DNA of 64,000 nt from Chitinophagaceae bacterium (GTDB lineage: Bacteria > Bacteroidota > Bacteroidia > Chitinophagales > Chitinophagaceae), in assembly GCA_947380905.1 (NCBI GenBank), contig CANCSS010000009.1:1-64000 (forward strand). Direction: 5' to 3'. Below, piece after piece: positions 16,284-25,528 of the stretch. Under the pieces are notes generated by a model, which made no database searches, was not told where the DNA came from, and saw only the letters and a list, made by a program, of their open reading frames with translations. The translations under genes and the position numbers were made by a program. The stretch's first letter is position 1. Every line of letters begins with the position of its first letter.

Positions 16284-17951
16284 TTAATTCTTTGTTCTTT
16301 TCTTTTGGATTGATTTCACAGGGCTAGTAGAAGCGACCCTCTTTGCCAATTCAATGGCATTGGCTGCATTCACTATGCCTCCAGCTTTACAAATTTCAGC
16401 CAGGGTTTTAGAGGCCTCATGTTGAGGTACAACAAAACTATCTTGTGGGTTACTTGGTTGCCATACAGATTGCATTATTAGGTCTTTTACTTGAATGGCT
16501 GTAAGTGTTGGAAAATAGGATCTGATAAGTGCAGCAACATGACTTACTATAGGGGAAGCCATACTGGTACCACTTAATAAACCATGATTGTTGGCTCCTG
16601 GTAATGTAGAATATATTTTATTGCCTGGCGCCAATACATCCACCACTTTTGGGCCATAATTACTAAATTCAGTTAATATACTTTCTCCTACTGCTAAATC
16701 ACTGCTTGCCGCTACGGTAAGCATATTTTTTGCTGCATCTTTAATTGCGCTAGAGTAGGGATTGGGAAAAACATTTTTTTGATCTAAATCATAAAATTCA
16801 TTTCCAGCAGAGTGAACAATTAAAACATCTTTTGCTGCTGCATATCTAATGGCACTGTCTACCCAAATTTGTTCAGGTGAATAGGATTTGCCAAAACTCA
16901 TATTGATGATTTTGGCGCCATTGTCCACCGCATATCTGATGGCCAATGCTACATCTTTATCATATTCATCTCCATCAGGCACTGCCCGAATGGCCATTAT
17001 TTTTAGGGGAGGATACCATTGGTTCACATGCCAACTACTATCTGGCAAGCCTGCTACTAATCCAGCAACATGGGTGCCATGTCTTGCATTGGGGCCTGTG
17101 ATATCCTGGTTGCCATAATATCGATCAGAAAAATCTTCATAATGATCTTTTACAATTTCAGCTCGAATATTAATTGGTGCATTTTCTTTTGCATTGGCTG
17201 CTTTTTCTTTGCCTTCTAAGTATTCATTTAAGTCACTGATAATTTCTGTGAAGGGGGTTTCTTTGTCAATGCCTAAAATGGTTACTGTTCGTAGAAAAGA
17301 CATTTTTGCTTCCAAAGCAATTCGTCCAATAGGTTGATAAGGCGCTAACTTTAAAGCTGTAAAATTTGAATCGCCCATTTCTTGAATAATATTGGCACCT
17401 ATTTTTTTAAGTGCATTGGTGGCCATTTGCATGTATTGCAAGTTGGCGGCATCCTCGTCTGAAAATTCCATTTCTTTAACTACTTCTAGCCAAGTAGCGT
17501 ATTGTTTTTTTTCCATGGCATTTAAACCAAGGGTATCTATCGTTTTATGATTGAACTTACTTTTTAATTGATGATATATCCTGGTTTTTTCAGCAGCTGC
17601 TTTGTCTATGTTGCTACCATCTCGGCCGCCTAAAAAATTCCAACCATGAACGTCGTCTACATATCCATTGTGATCGTCGTCCACATGGTTGTTCGAAATT
17701 TCTGCGGGGTTGGTCCAAAGTAATTTTTTTAAATCATTTTGGTTGCTGTCTATTCCGCCATCAATGACGGCCACGATAATGGGGCTTGGTTGGATACCAT
17801 AGGTAGCCAAAAGTTGGTAAGCTTTTTGTAAACTTATTCCATGTACGCTGTCTTTCTCAAAATCTTTCCAATGCCAATTTTTTGTCGACTGCCCAAAGAT
17901 GATAACTGATACAAATAAAAATAAGAGGGTAATTGGAAATCGTTTCATCAT
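16284..17951 (-). CDS. Exported subtilisin-like serine peptidase (S8)
   Basis: A 555-residue secreted protease. The signal peptide spans roughly residues 1-21 (ending FGQ). The catalytic triad is intact: Asp64 in AVIDGGID, His291 in HGTHVAGL and Ser463 in SGTSMASP, with Asn384 in SAGNEF as the oxyanion residue. The Asp-to-His spacing of about 227 residues is far larger than in classical subtilisins and is filled by a charged, mostly helical insert. No C-terminal type IX sorting domain is apparent; the protein ends in a basic tail. It may therefore act in the periplasm. MM at the start gives two possible start codons one residue apart. Confidence 0.93.
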   Translation of the reverse strand: MMKRFPITLLFLFVSVIIFGQSTKNWHWKDFEKDSVHGISLQKAYQLLATYGIQPSPIIVAVIDGGIDSNQNDLKKLLWTNPAEISNNHVDDDHNGYVDDVHGWNFLGGRDGSNIDKAAAEKTRIYHQLKSKFNHKTIDTLGLNAMEKKQYATWLEVVKEMEFSDEDAANLQYMQMATNALKKIGANIIQEMGDSNFTALKLAPYQPIGRIALEAKMSFLRTVTILGIDKETPFTEIISDLNEYLEGKEKAANAKENAPINIRAEIVKDHYEDFSDRYYGNQDITGPNARHGTHVAGLVAGLPDSSWHVNQWYPPLKIMAIRAVPDGDEYDKDVALAIRYAVDNGAKIINMSFGKSYSPEQIWVDSAIRYAAAKDVLIVHSAGNEFYDLDQKNVFPNPYSSAIKDAAKNMLTVAASSDLAVGESILTEFSNYGPKVVDVLAPGNKIYSTLPGANNHGLLSGTSMASPIVSHVAALIRSYFPTLTAIQVKDLIMQSVWQPSNPQDSFVVPQHEASKTLAEICKAGGIVNAANAIELAKRVASTSPVKSIQKKRTKN

Positions 17952-18009
17952 TTAAAACTATAAGATTATTAATTTTATTGAGGGTATGTTTTTTATAGAC
18001 ATCGCATTG

Positions 18010-19533
18010 TTATAAATCAAATTTGATGCCTTGTGCTAAAGGCAATTGGTTGCCCCAGTTGATGGTATTGGTTTGTCTTCTCATGTAGGCTTTCCATGCA
18101 TCACTGCCGCTTTCTCTTCCACCACCTGTTTCTTTTTCACCACCAAAAGCACCACCAATTTCTGCACCACTGGTTCCAATATTTACATTTGCAATTCCAC
18201 AATCACTTCCAAGTGTTGATAAAAACAATTCAGATTCTCTCATATTTAAAGTCATGATGGCCGAAGATAAACCTTGAGGAACTGCATTTTGAATAGCAAT
18301 GGCTTCTTCAATTTTTGAATATTTCATTACATATAATATGGGAGCGAATGTTTCATGTTGTACCATGACATGATGGGGTAGGGCTTCTGCAACACATGGT
18401 TTTACATAACAACCACTTTCAAATCCTACGCCTTCTAAAACGCCCCCTTCTACAATAAATTTTCCGCCCTCTTTTTTACATGCTGCTATCGCCTCCAAAT
18501 ACATTTTAACTGCAGCTTTGTCAATCAATGGGCCCATATGCATAGCAGCATCCAATGGATTGCCTATTTTAATTTGTTGATAGGCTTTCACTAATTTATT
18601 TACAAATGCATCATAAATTTTTTCGTGAACAATTAATCGGCGTGTACTGGTGCACCTTTGCCCAGCCGTACCTACTGCTCCAAAAACAGCACCTACCAAT
18701 GACATGTCTAAATCGGCGTGTTCAGAAACAATGATGGCATTGTTGCCGCCTAATTCTAAAATCGTTTTACCCAATCTTGCTGCCACTGCTTGATTTAATT
18801 CTTTACCCATTCTGGTAGATCCAGTAGCAGATACCAATGGTATCCTTGTGTCCTGACTTATCCATTCACCTACTTCTTTACCTCCTTGTATTAAATTATT
18901 TACACCTTCGGGTACTTGGTTGGCTTTAAAAACTTTTGCAACAATATGTTGAATGGCATTGCCACATAAGGGTGTTTTTTCGCTTGGTTTCCACACCGTT
19001 ACATTTCCGCATACCCATGCTAATGCAGCGTTCCAGCTCCATACTGCAACAGGGAAATTAAAGGCGGAAACTATTCCCACAATACCCAATGGATGCCATT
19101 GTTCATACATTCTATGCAAGGGTCTTTCACTATGCATGGTTAATCCATACAATTGTCTTGATAAGCCCACTGCGAAATCACAGATATCAATCATTTCTTG
19201 TACTTCTCCTAAACCTTCTTGTAAACTTTTTCCCATTTCATAGCTTACCAATTGACCCAAGGCTTGTTTTTCATTTCTTAAGGCATTACCCAATTGTCTA
19301 ACAACTTCTCCTCTTTTAGGAGCAGGCCATTGCCTCCATTCTTCAAAGGCAGTTTGTGCTGTAGTAATTACTTTTTCATAGGCATCTTTATCGGTGCAAA
19401 CAATGCTTCCAATTGCTTGATTGTCTACTGGAGAAAAAGAAATTAATTTTTCCCCTTTACTTTTTTGCCAAATAGTTCCCGTAGAACTTCCTTCATTTTC
19501 TTTTTGTAATTGTAACGATTGTAAAAAATGCAT
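18010..19533 (-). CDS. ALDH7-type aldehyde dehydrogenase (aminoadipate semialdehyde dehydrogenase)
   Basis: A 507-residue NAD-dependent aldehyde dehydrogenase of the ALDH7 (antiquitin/AmaB) group, which oxidises alpha-aminoadipate semialdehyde in lysine catabolism. The family-specific stretch GLSRQLYGLTMHSERPLHRM (124-143) and the substrate-pocket segment AFNFPVAVW are visible. Catalytic Cys294 lies in GQRCTSTRR and general base Glu260 in LELGGNN. No lysine-degradation partner is adjacent, so the pathway assignment rests on subfamily resemblance alone. Confidence 0.88.
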   Translation of the reverse strand: MHFLQSLQLQKENEGSSTGTIWQKSKGEKLISFSPVDNQAIGSIVCTDKDAYEKVITTAQTAFEEWRQWPAPKRGEVVRQLGNALRNEKQALGQLVSYEMGKSLQEGLGEVQEMIDICDFAVGLSRQLYGLTMHSERPLHRMYEQWHPLGIVGIVSAFNFPVAVWSWNAALAWVCGNVTVWKPSEKTPLCGNAIQHIVAKVFKANQVPEGVNNLIQGGKEVGEWISQDTRIPLVSATGSTRMGKELNQAVAARLGKTILELGGNNAIIVSEHADLDMSLVGAVFGAVGTAGQRCTSTRRLIVHEKIYDAFVNKLVKAYQQIKIGNPLDAAMHMGPLIDKAAVKMYLEAIAACKKEGGKFIVEGGVLEGVGFESGCYVKPCVAEALPHHVMVQHETFAPILYVMKYSKIEEAIAIQNAVPQGLSSAIMTLNMRESELFLSTLGSDCGIANVNIGTSGAEIGGAFGGEKETGGGRESGSDAWKAYMRRQTNTINWGNQLPLAQGIKFDL

Positions 19534-19594
19534 GTCAATGTTATTTAAAAATGAAAACGAAATGTATTTGGAAATCTTATTGATGTAAAATCGT

Positions 19595-20083
19595 CTATCT
19601 TTTTAATTTTTCTATTAGTTGCGTAGTGGAGAAACCTGCTACGATGGGATTGATAATTACTTTTCCTCCATTTGCAATCACTTCTTTTGCGCCTACTATT
19701 TCATCAATGGTATAATCGCCACCTTTAACCATCACGTCTGGCAAGAGTGTTTTTATTAAATCCAATGGTGTATCTTCTTCAAATACGACAACCATGTCCA
19801 CCACCTGTAGGTTGGAAAGAACAATGGCTCGACTTTGCGTGTTGTTAATGGGTCTGGTAGGGCCTTTCAATCTTTGAACACTCTGATCACTATTTAGACC
19901 TACCACTAAATAATCGGCTTCTTTGGCTGTCTGTGCCAAGGAAAATAAATGACCTGGATGCAAAATATCAAAACACCCATTGGTAAAAGAAAAAGTTTTT
20001 CCAGCGAGTTTCCAAGCACTAATTTGTGCCTTGGCTTGGTCTATGGTGTTAATCTTTTTTTCTATCAATGCTACGTCTCGCAT
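19595..20083 (-). CDS. rfaE2: D-glycero-beta-D-manno-heptose 1-phosphate adenylyltransferase
   Basis: Single-domain nucleotidyltransferase (162 residues) that makes ADP-heptose precursor for the lipopolysaccharide core. It carries the cytidylyltransferase-family motif TNGCFDILHPGH (34-45), with HPGH at 42-45, and the downstream KGGDYTIDEIVGAKEV typical of HldE domain 2. It is the standalone RfaE2 form, not fused to the heptose kinase. It starts one base after the stop codon of the upstream membrane protein gene and is very probably cotranscribed with it. Confidence 0.93.
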   Translation of the reverse strand: MRDVALIEKKINTIDQAKAQISAWKLAGKTFSFTNGCFDILHPGHLFSLAQTAKEADYLVVGLNSDQSVQRLKGPTRPINNTQSRAIVLSNLQVVDMVVVFEEDTPLDLIKTLLPDVMVKGGDYTIDEIVGAKEVIANGGKVIINPIVAGFSTTQLIEKLKR

Positions 20084-20084
20084 G

Positions 20085-21065
20085 TTATTTGGTTTGTTTA
20101 TTGACGATAGGAAGTATTAATAAACTAAGTCCACCCAATACCAAGACTATTATGAATTGAGAAAACCATTGTAAGGTACCATTGGCTAAGCCTAATGTAT
20201 AATCAATTCCATTTAGCTCTAACACTTTCGCCATAAAATAAGCATATGCGCCAATACCACCAGGAGTAATAATCATTCCAATACTCGCATAGGCCAAACA
20301 GCTTATTGCAGTTGCAAATGAACTTTCTGTTCCAGCGGTTCCATAAAGTCCTATATAGGTTGCAAATAAATACAAAAACCAAATGCTAAAGGAGTAAAAG
20401 AAAAATAAATTGTGTTTTTTTAATTGAGTCGCACTTCTAATTCCAGCCCAAACACCCCAAAATATATTTTTTATACTTGCAATGATTTTTTCTAATTTAT
20501 TTTTAAAGACAAAAAATAAAATCGCAATCAATACTAAAACACCTGCTATTATTTCGAGTAGGAAGGGAGTGTGATTGGAAGAAGTTGCTGCCACTGGAGC
20601 AGTATGTAATTGATGCCATCCTGTTTGGATCACCGTAAATTGTAAAGTAAGGGCTAATAAAAAAACAAGTCCCAAGCAAAAAACGTCAAAAGCACGTTCG
20701 GCTACAATAGTGCCTACTATTTTATCAGCGGGTACTTTTTCGTATTTAGACAGCAGGGTACACTTTAATACTTCTCCTAAACGAGGAATCGCCAAATTAG
20801 CTAAGTAGCCAATGAGTACTGCTAAAAACGTATTTAGAATGCCAGGTCGGTAACCCAAAGGTTCCATAATCAAACGCCATCTTAATGCTCTCAAAAAATG
20901 GGCGAGGCCTAATATAAAAAATACAGGGATAATGATCCAAAAACGGGAGTGCTGTAGGGACAGCTTAAACTTGTCCCATTCCTGTGGTGGAATTTGGTGT
21001 AAACTCCACCAAATCAATACTATGCCTATGAGAAAGAAGAAGGCTATTTTTAGAAGTTTACCCAT
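20085..21065 (-). CDS. LPG-synthase-type flippase-like membrane protein (UPF0104)
   Basis: A 326-residue integral membrane protein with about eight hydrophobic helices, matching the lysylphosphatidylglycerol synthase transmembrane (UPF0104) family. The family pattern LRALRWRLIMEPLGY (about 63-77) and the central PRLGEVLKC...E(K/R)..AD(K/R)..GT..AERAFD region are visible. Only the flippase-like membrane domain is present, without the aminoacyl transferase domain, so it likely moves or modifies a lipid rather than synthesising aminoacyl-lipid. Its substrate is unknown. It lies directly upstream of rfaE2. Confidence 0.9.
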   Translation of the reverse strand: MGKLLKIAFFFLIGIVLIWWSLHQIPPQEWDKFKLSLQHSRFWIIIPVFFILGLAHFLRALRWRLIMEPLGYRPGILNTFLAVLIGYLANLAIPRLGEVLKCTLLSKYEKVPADKIVGTIVAERAFDVFCLGLVFLLALTLQFTVIQTGWHQLHTAPVAATSSNHTPFLLEIIAGVLVLIAILFFVFKNKLEKIIASIKNIFWGVWAGIRSATQLKKHNLFFFYSFSIWFLYLFATYIGLYGTAGTESSFATAISCLAYASIGMIITPGGIGAYAYFMAKVLELNGIDYTLGLANGTLQWFSQFIIVLVLGGLSLLILPIVNKQTK

Positions 21066-21177
21066 TTAATTTTAATTAGTTCTATACTCTGCAATTTACA
21101 ACCAAATGTCTATAAACGAGGCAGAATGGGTTATTTATTCCCCTTTTTTGTCGTTTCTTAAAGTCCTTAGTATTACG

Positions 21178-21185
21178 TACCTTTG
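21178..21185 (+). promoter_or_regulatory. -7 element upstream of the GT5-like gene
   Basis: TACCTTTG matches TAnnTTTG exactly, 38 bases before the ATG at 21224. The nearest TTG (21148-21150) is 27 bases upstream, too far for a standard -33. Confidence 0.55.
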
Positions 21186-21223
21186 CACACTCAAAGTTTG
21201 TACTGAGTTAAACCCCAAACGGA

Positions 21224-22042
21224 ATGTCTGAAAAAAAACGAATCTTATTCATCGCCACGGAGATGTCACCTTATTTAGAGTTGACAGAATTTGCGGAGGT
21301 CATTAATAAGCTCGCCATAAAAAGCAATGACAGCGGTCTAGAAGTACGCTGCATCATGCCTAGGTTTGGTGTGATTAATGAAAGAAGGCATCGTCTTCAC
21401 GAAGTGGTTCGCCTGTCTGGTATCAATGTTCAGTTGGATGGAGATGATTATCCATTACAAATTAAAGTGGCTTCCTTACCAAATGCTCGTTTGCAAGTTT
21501 ATTTTTTAGAAAATGAAGATTTTTTCAAAAGAAAACATTTGTTTCATGATGAGCAAGAAAAGTGGTTTGATGACAATGCTTTAAGAACCATTTTCTTTTG
21601 CCGAGGAGCTTTAGAAACCGTTAAAAAATTTGGTTGGCCTCCCGACGTTATTCATTGTAGCGGTTGGATGACAGGCTTAATTCCAGCTTACATCAAAAAT
21701 GCATTTAAAAAAGAACCCGTTTTTTCTAATGCTAAAACAATATTCACCATTGGCCAAAATACTTTTGAAGATAAATTCAACAAAGATTTTTTAACAAAAG
21801 CCATTATCAATACCAATATCAAAGACAAAGATTTAGAACCTTTTAAGGACTTAAACAATACAGCTTTATTTAGAGGTGGTGCTACGTATGCGGATGCCAT
21901 TACTTTTGGTTCTGATGTGATAGATAAAAAATTAGTTTCTGAATTTTCTGCTGTAAAAGGCAAAAAAGTGATCCCTTTCAATGGATGGGATTCCGATTTA
22001 ACAGAGTATTTAGATTTATACAACGAACTTGCAGGCAAATAA
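21224..22042 (+). CDS. Glycogen/starch synthase-like N-terminal (GT5) domain protein
   Basis: This 272-residue protein resembles only the N-terminal Rossmann half of glycogen synthase: RILFIATEMSPYLELTEFAEVI replaces the canonical ADP-glucose-binding KxGGL region, and PPDVIHCSGWMTGLIPAYIK matches the VHCHDW region. The C-terminal nucleotide-binding domain is absent, so glycogen synthase activity is unlikely. This short form, next to a DUF4270 gene, is a pattern I know from many Bacteroidota. A true full-length GlgA is encoded at 53645. Function unknown; a role linked to the outer-membrane DUF4270 lipoprotein is possible from linkage only. Confidence 0.82.
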   Translation: MSEKKRILFIATEMSPYLELTEFAEVINKLAIKSNDSGLEVRCIMPRFGVINERRHRLHEVVRLSGINVQLDGDDYPLQIKVASLPNARLQVYFLENEDFFKRKHLFHDEQEKWFDDNALRTIFFCRGALETVKKFGWPPDVIHCSGWMTGLIPAYIKNAFKKEPVFSNAKTIFTIGQNTFEDKFNKDFLTKAIINTNIKDKDLEPFKDLNNTALFRGGATYADAITFGSDVIDKKLVSEFSAVKGKKVIPFNGWDSDLTEYLDLYNELAGK

Positions 22043-22060
22043 AGACAAATTAATTCATTC

Positions 22061-23551
22061 ATGGCATCGAATAACATAGTTAGAAATATTCTTATATCTT
22101 TTGCTTCCCTTCTTACTTTTTCGGCATGTACCAAAGTTGGTACAACAGATTTGGGCTTAGGGCTTTTACCTTCCTTAGATTACTATAATACAAAAGATAC
22201 TTCTTTAGAGGTGATCACGATGACAGCTGATTACCCAGATACTTTAAGAGTATTTACTGGTGATTACCATGTGATTGGTAGTATTACAGATGATGCCGTG
22301 TTTGGTACGACCAAGGCCACTATGTTTTTTCAATTAAAACCAGATTATTTTCCATTTTTCATTCCCGGACTTACAGATAGTTTAGTGGTGGACTCTGCTG
22401 TTTTAATATTGTCTTACAAAGGATTCTACGGGGACTCTACCAAACCAGTCGTTATCAATGTCAGAAGAATTGATGCCAATACACCTTTAAGAGTAGACTC
22501 TACAAAATATCCAAGTAATTATCCGGAATTGTATCCAATGCAAACAGATATGGCATTGGCTGCACCGTATACTTTAGATTTTACCCATGCTAGAGATTCT
22601 GTTTACAATAAATTTGAAGCAGCAGTTAATCAAATCAGGATTCCTTTGAATATGTCTTTTGCCAATTTATTGATGAAAGGGTATGATTCTAATGGGGCCT
22701 ACCATTCTGATACAACATTAAGATCTTATTTTCCTGGATTTGCGCTATCAACAGATCCATCTTCTAACAAAAATGTGTTGATTCAAATAAGTTTATTAGA
22801 TACCAATACAAAGTTGGCACTCTATTATAAAAGTACTTCTGCCAATACCTCCGTGTATCAAAGAGACACTGCAGTAGTTAATTTTAAGTTTTCCGTATTT
22901 GACAATGGCGATGTTAATTTTATAAAAAGAAATACAGCTGGATCAGAAATGGCGCGTCATATCAATCAAAATTTAAACGATTCTTTGGTATACGTTCAAA
23001 CAAGTCCAGGAACGATGGTGAAAATTAAAATTCCAGGATTGAAAGCGTTTAAAAATAAAATTATACATCGTGCCGAATTATTAGCACTGCAAGTACCAGC
23101 AAGCACGGGTGCAAACTCATTAGAACCTTATTTATTACCTCCCAATTATTTATTTTTAGGAGCGTATGATTCTGTGAACAAAGTAATTCGAAATGTACCA
23201 AATGACTTTGATGGTATTACTGGAACAGCCACTTTATCCCATTTTGGAGGTCGAGTACAATACAAGAGTTTAAATGGATATGACAATGTAGCGACCTATA
23301 ATTTTAGCATTAGTAGGTATGTGCAAGGGGTTATTTCTCGTTCCGATTCTGTGTTTGATTTCAGGATATTGGCTCCCGTAAATGACTCTATTCAATTTGT
23401 GCCGCCTCATCCCTATAATACCAACTCAGGGGTAGTGAACTACTTATCTACTTCTTCTGGCAATCAACCTGCCATGGGTAGGGTTAGATTAGGTGGAGGT
23501 ACCCATTCTAAGTTTAGAATGAGGCTTCATATTTATTATTCAGATTTGTAG
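22061..23551 (+). CDS. DUF4270 family lipoprotein
   Basis: A 496-residue predicted lipoprotein: N-terminal segment with hydrophobic core and lipobox-like SAC at Cys23 (LLTFSACTKVG), then a long beta-rich region. The start of the mature protein (DLGLGLLPS) and the D..VFG.T.A..F.Q motif near residues 80-95 are typical of DUF4270, a Bacteroidota-specific family of unknown function, probably in the outer membrane. It follows the GT5-like gene by 18 bases and is likely cotranscribed. Its own stop is followed by the metK promoter. Confidence 0.85.
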   Translation: MASNNIVRNILISFASLLTFSACTKVGTTDLGLGLLPSLDYYNTKDTSLEVITMTADYPDTLRVFTGDYHVIGSITDDAVFGTTKATMFFQLKPDYFPFFIPGLTDSLVVDSAVLILSYKGFYGDSTKPVVINVRRIDANTPLRVDSTKYPSNYPELYPMQTDMALAAPYTLDFTHARDSVYNKFEAAVNQIRIPLNMSFANLLMKGYDSNGAYHSDTTLRSYFPGFALSTDPSSNKNVLIQISLLDTNTKLALYYKSTSANTSVYQRDTAVVNFKFSVFDNGDVNFIKRNTAGSEMARHINQNLNDSLVYVQTSPGTMVKIKIPGLKAFKNKIIHRAELLALQVPASTGANSLEPYLLPPNYLFLGAYDSVNKVIRNVPNDFDGITGTATLSHFGGRVQYKSLNGYDNVATYNFSISRYVQGVISRSDSVFDFRILAPVNDSIQFVPPHPYNTNSGVVNYLSTSSGNQPAMGRVRLGGGTHSKFRMRLHIYYSDL

Positions 23552-23581
23552 TTACTATATTATTCAAATTGTTTTTATTTA

Positions 23582-23589
23582 TATATTTG
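23582..23589 (+). promoter_or_regulatory. -7 element for metK
   Basis: TATATTTG matches TAnnTTTG, 18 bases before the metK ATG. No -33 motif stands out. Confidence 0.5.
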
Positions 23590-23607
23590 CACCTTAAATA
23601 CTAATCT

Positions 23608-24861
23608 ATGCCTTATTTATTTACTTCAGAAAGCGTTTCCGAAGGACATCCAGACAAATTAGCCGATCAGATTTCTGACGCCCTAATTGATAATTTTTTA
23701 GCCTTTGATCCACAATCAAAAGTGGCTTGTGAAACATTGGTAACTACTGGTCAAGTAGTATTGGCTGGTGAAGTAAAATCAAAAGCTTATTTAGATGTAC
23801 AAACTATTGCACGTAATGTAATCAAGAAGATTGGTTATACAAAGAGTGAATATATGTTCGAGGCGGATAGCTGCGGAATTTTATCTGCTATTCATGAACA
23901 ATCTGCCGACATCAATCAAGGTGTAGACAGAAAGAAAAAAGAAGAACAAGGGGCAGGTGACCAAGGTATGATGTTTGGTTATGCCACCAATGAAACCGAC
24001 GATTACATGCCATTGGCATTAGACTTAGCGCACAAAATTTTAATTGAACTCGCTGCATTAAGAAGAGAAAATAAGGCGATTAAATATTTGCGTCCAGATG
24101 CAAAATCTCAAGTGACCTTAGAATACAACGATAAAAATCAACCGGTAAGAATTGACGCGATTGTAGTTTCAACTCAACACGATGATTTTGATGCAGAAGC
24201 TAAAATGTTAGCTAAGATTAAAAAAGACATCGTTGAAATTTTAATTCCTCGTGTAAAAGCAAAATACAAGAAATACGCGAAGTTGTTTAACAACGATATT
24301 AAGTATCATATTAACCCAACAGGTAAGTTTGTAATTGGTGGTCCACATGGTGACACTGGTTTAACTGGCCGTAAAATTATCGTAGATACCTACGGTGGTA
24401 AAGGGGCTCATGGTGGTGGTGCCTTCTCTGGTAAGGACCCAAGTAAGGTTGACCGTTCTGCTGCTTATGCAACGCGTCACATTGCTAAGAACTTAGTAGC
24501 TGCTGGTGTGGCTTCTGAAGTATTGGTACAAGTTTCTTACGCGATTGGAGTGGCTAAACCAACTTCTATTAACGTAAACACTTATGGTACTGCTAAAGTA
24601 AAATTAACCGATGGTCAAATTGGTAAATTAGTAGAAAGCGTATTTGATATGCGTCCTTACTTTATCGAGCAAAGATTAAAATTAAGAACGCCAATGTACA
24701 GCGAAACCGCTGCCTACGGACATATGGGTCGTAAGAACGAAACCGTTACTAAAACATTCACAACCCCAGACGGTAAATCTAAAACCATGAAAGTAGAATT
24801 ATTTACTTGGGAGAAATTAGATTATGTAGCGAAAGTGAAAAAGGCTTTCGGATTAAAATAA
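23608..24861 (+). CDS. metK: S-adenosylmethionine synthase
   Basis: MetK makes S-adenosylmethionine from methionine and ATP. The 417-residue protein has the family start [20 protein letters not shown], the hexapeptide GAGDQG with the following MMFGYA, and the glycine-rich loop [25 protein letters not shown]. Length is slightly above the usual 385-400 because of a longer central segment and an extended C-terminus. It has its own promoter and a terminator directly after it. Codon use is noticeably smoother and richer in GGT/CGT than in its neighbours, as expected for a highly expressed gene. Confidence 0.98.
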   Translation: MPYLFTSESVSEGHPDKLADQISDALIDNFLAFDPQSKVACETLVTTGQVVLAGEVKSKAYLDVQTIARNVIKKIGYTKSEYMFEADSCGILSAIHEQSADINQGVDRKKKEEQGAGDQGMMFGYATNETDDYMPLALDLAHKILIELAALRRENKAIKYLRPDAKSQVTLEYNDKNQPVRIDAIVVSTQHDDFDAEAKMLAKIKKDIVEILIPRVKAKYKKYAKLFNNDIKYHINPTGKFVIGGPHGDTGLTGRKIIVDTYGGKGAHGGGAFSGKDPSKVDRSAAYATRHIAKNLVAAGVASEVLVQVSYAIGVAKPTSINVNTYGTAKVKLTDGQIGKLVESVFDMRPYFIEQRLKLRTPMYSETAAYGHMGRKNETVTKTFTTPDGKSKTMKVELFTWEKLDYVAKVKKAFGLK

Positions 24862-24876
24862 AATAATTAAAATGAT

Positions 24877-24909
24877 AAAATCCCTCTCGAATGCTCGGGG
24901 GGGATTTTT
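24877..24909 (+). terminator. Terminator after metK
   Basis: AAAATCCC (24877-24884) pairs with the 3' GGGATTTT (24901-24908), with T continuing after. It separates metK from the Nudix gene. Confidence 0.75.
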
Positions 24910-24933
24910 AGTTTTATAAACAAATTTAATAGC

Positions 24934-25494
24934 ATGGAACAGGAACAAAATCCTTGGAAAACAATCAGCGGTAAAATAGTATACGATAATCCCTGGATCA
25001 ATTTAACCGAATACCAAGTAATTACTCCTGCAGGAACGCCTGGCATCTATGGAAAGGTTCATTTTAAAAATATTGCGATTGGCATTATTGTACTTGATGA
25101 AGAAGGCAATACTTATTTAGTGGGTCAATACCGTTTTCCTTTAAATGAGTACAGTTGGGAAATTCCAGAAGGAGGCTGTCCGCAAGGCACTGATTATTTA
25201 GCTTCTGCAAAAAGAGAATTGAAAGAGGAAACTGGTTTTGAAGCTAACAGGTGGACCGAAATATTGCGTATGCATGTTTCCAATTCGGTTTCGAATGAAT
25301 ATGCGGTAGTATATGTGGCACAGGATTTAATAGCAGGAGCAGCTGAACCTGAGGATACAGAAAGATTGACTATTAAAAAATTACCTTTCGAAACTGTCTT
25401 GCAATGGGTCATGGAGGGGAAAATAACGGATTCCATTTCAGTAGCCGCTATTTTAAAGTGGCAATTGCTTCAATCAAAAATACCCACAAAGTAA
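24934..25494 (+). CDS. Nudix hydrolase, ADP-ribose pyrophosphatase type
   Basis: A 186-residue Nudix protein like NudF, which hydrolyses ADP-ribose or related nucleoside diphosphate sugars. The helix REL-KEETGF of the Nudix box and its leading Gly are present, with IPEGG before it. The Glu at the Gx5E position of the canonical box is Thr (in GTDYLASAKREL), while the metal-binding REUxEE core is intact. N- and C-terminal strands (KIVYDNPWINL, TYLVGQYRFP) are typical of this subfamily. The substrate cannot be told from sequence. Confidence 0.9.
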   Translation: MEQEQNPWKTISGKIVYDNPWINLTEYQVITPAGTPGIYGKVHFKNIAIGIIVLDEEGNTYLVGQYRFPLNEYSWEIPEGGCPQGTDYLASAKRELKEETGFEANRWTEILRMHVSNSVSNEYAVVYVAQDLIAGAAEPEDTERLTIKKLPFETVLQWVMEGKITDSISVAAILKWQLLQSKIPTK

Positions 25495-25514
25495 AAGGAG
25501 TAAGCTAAATCGAC

Positions 25515-25522
25515 TAACTTTG
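25515..25522 (+). promoter_or_regulatory. -7 element overlapping an in-frame TTG before rlmB
   Basis: TAACTTTG matches TAnnTTTG; its last three bases are an in-frame TTG that might be mistaken for a start codon. The ATG at 25529 follows after six bases, implying a nearly leaderless transcript. Confidence 0.5.
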
Positions 25523-25528
25523 AATTCT

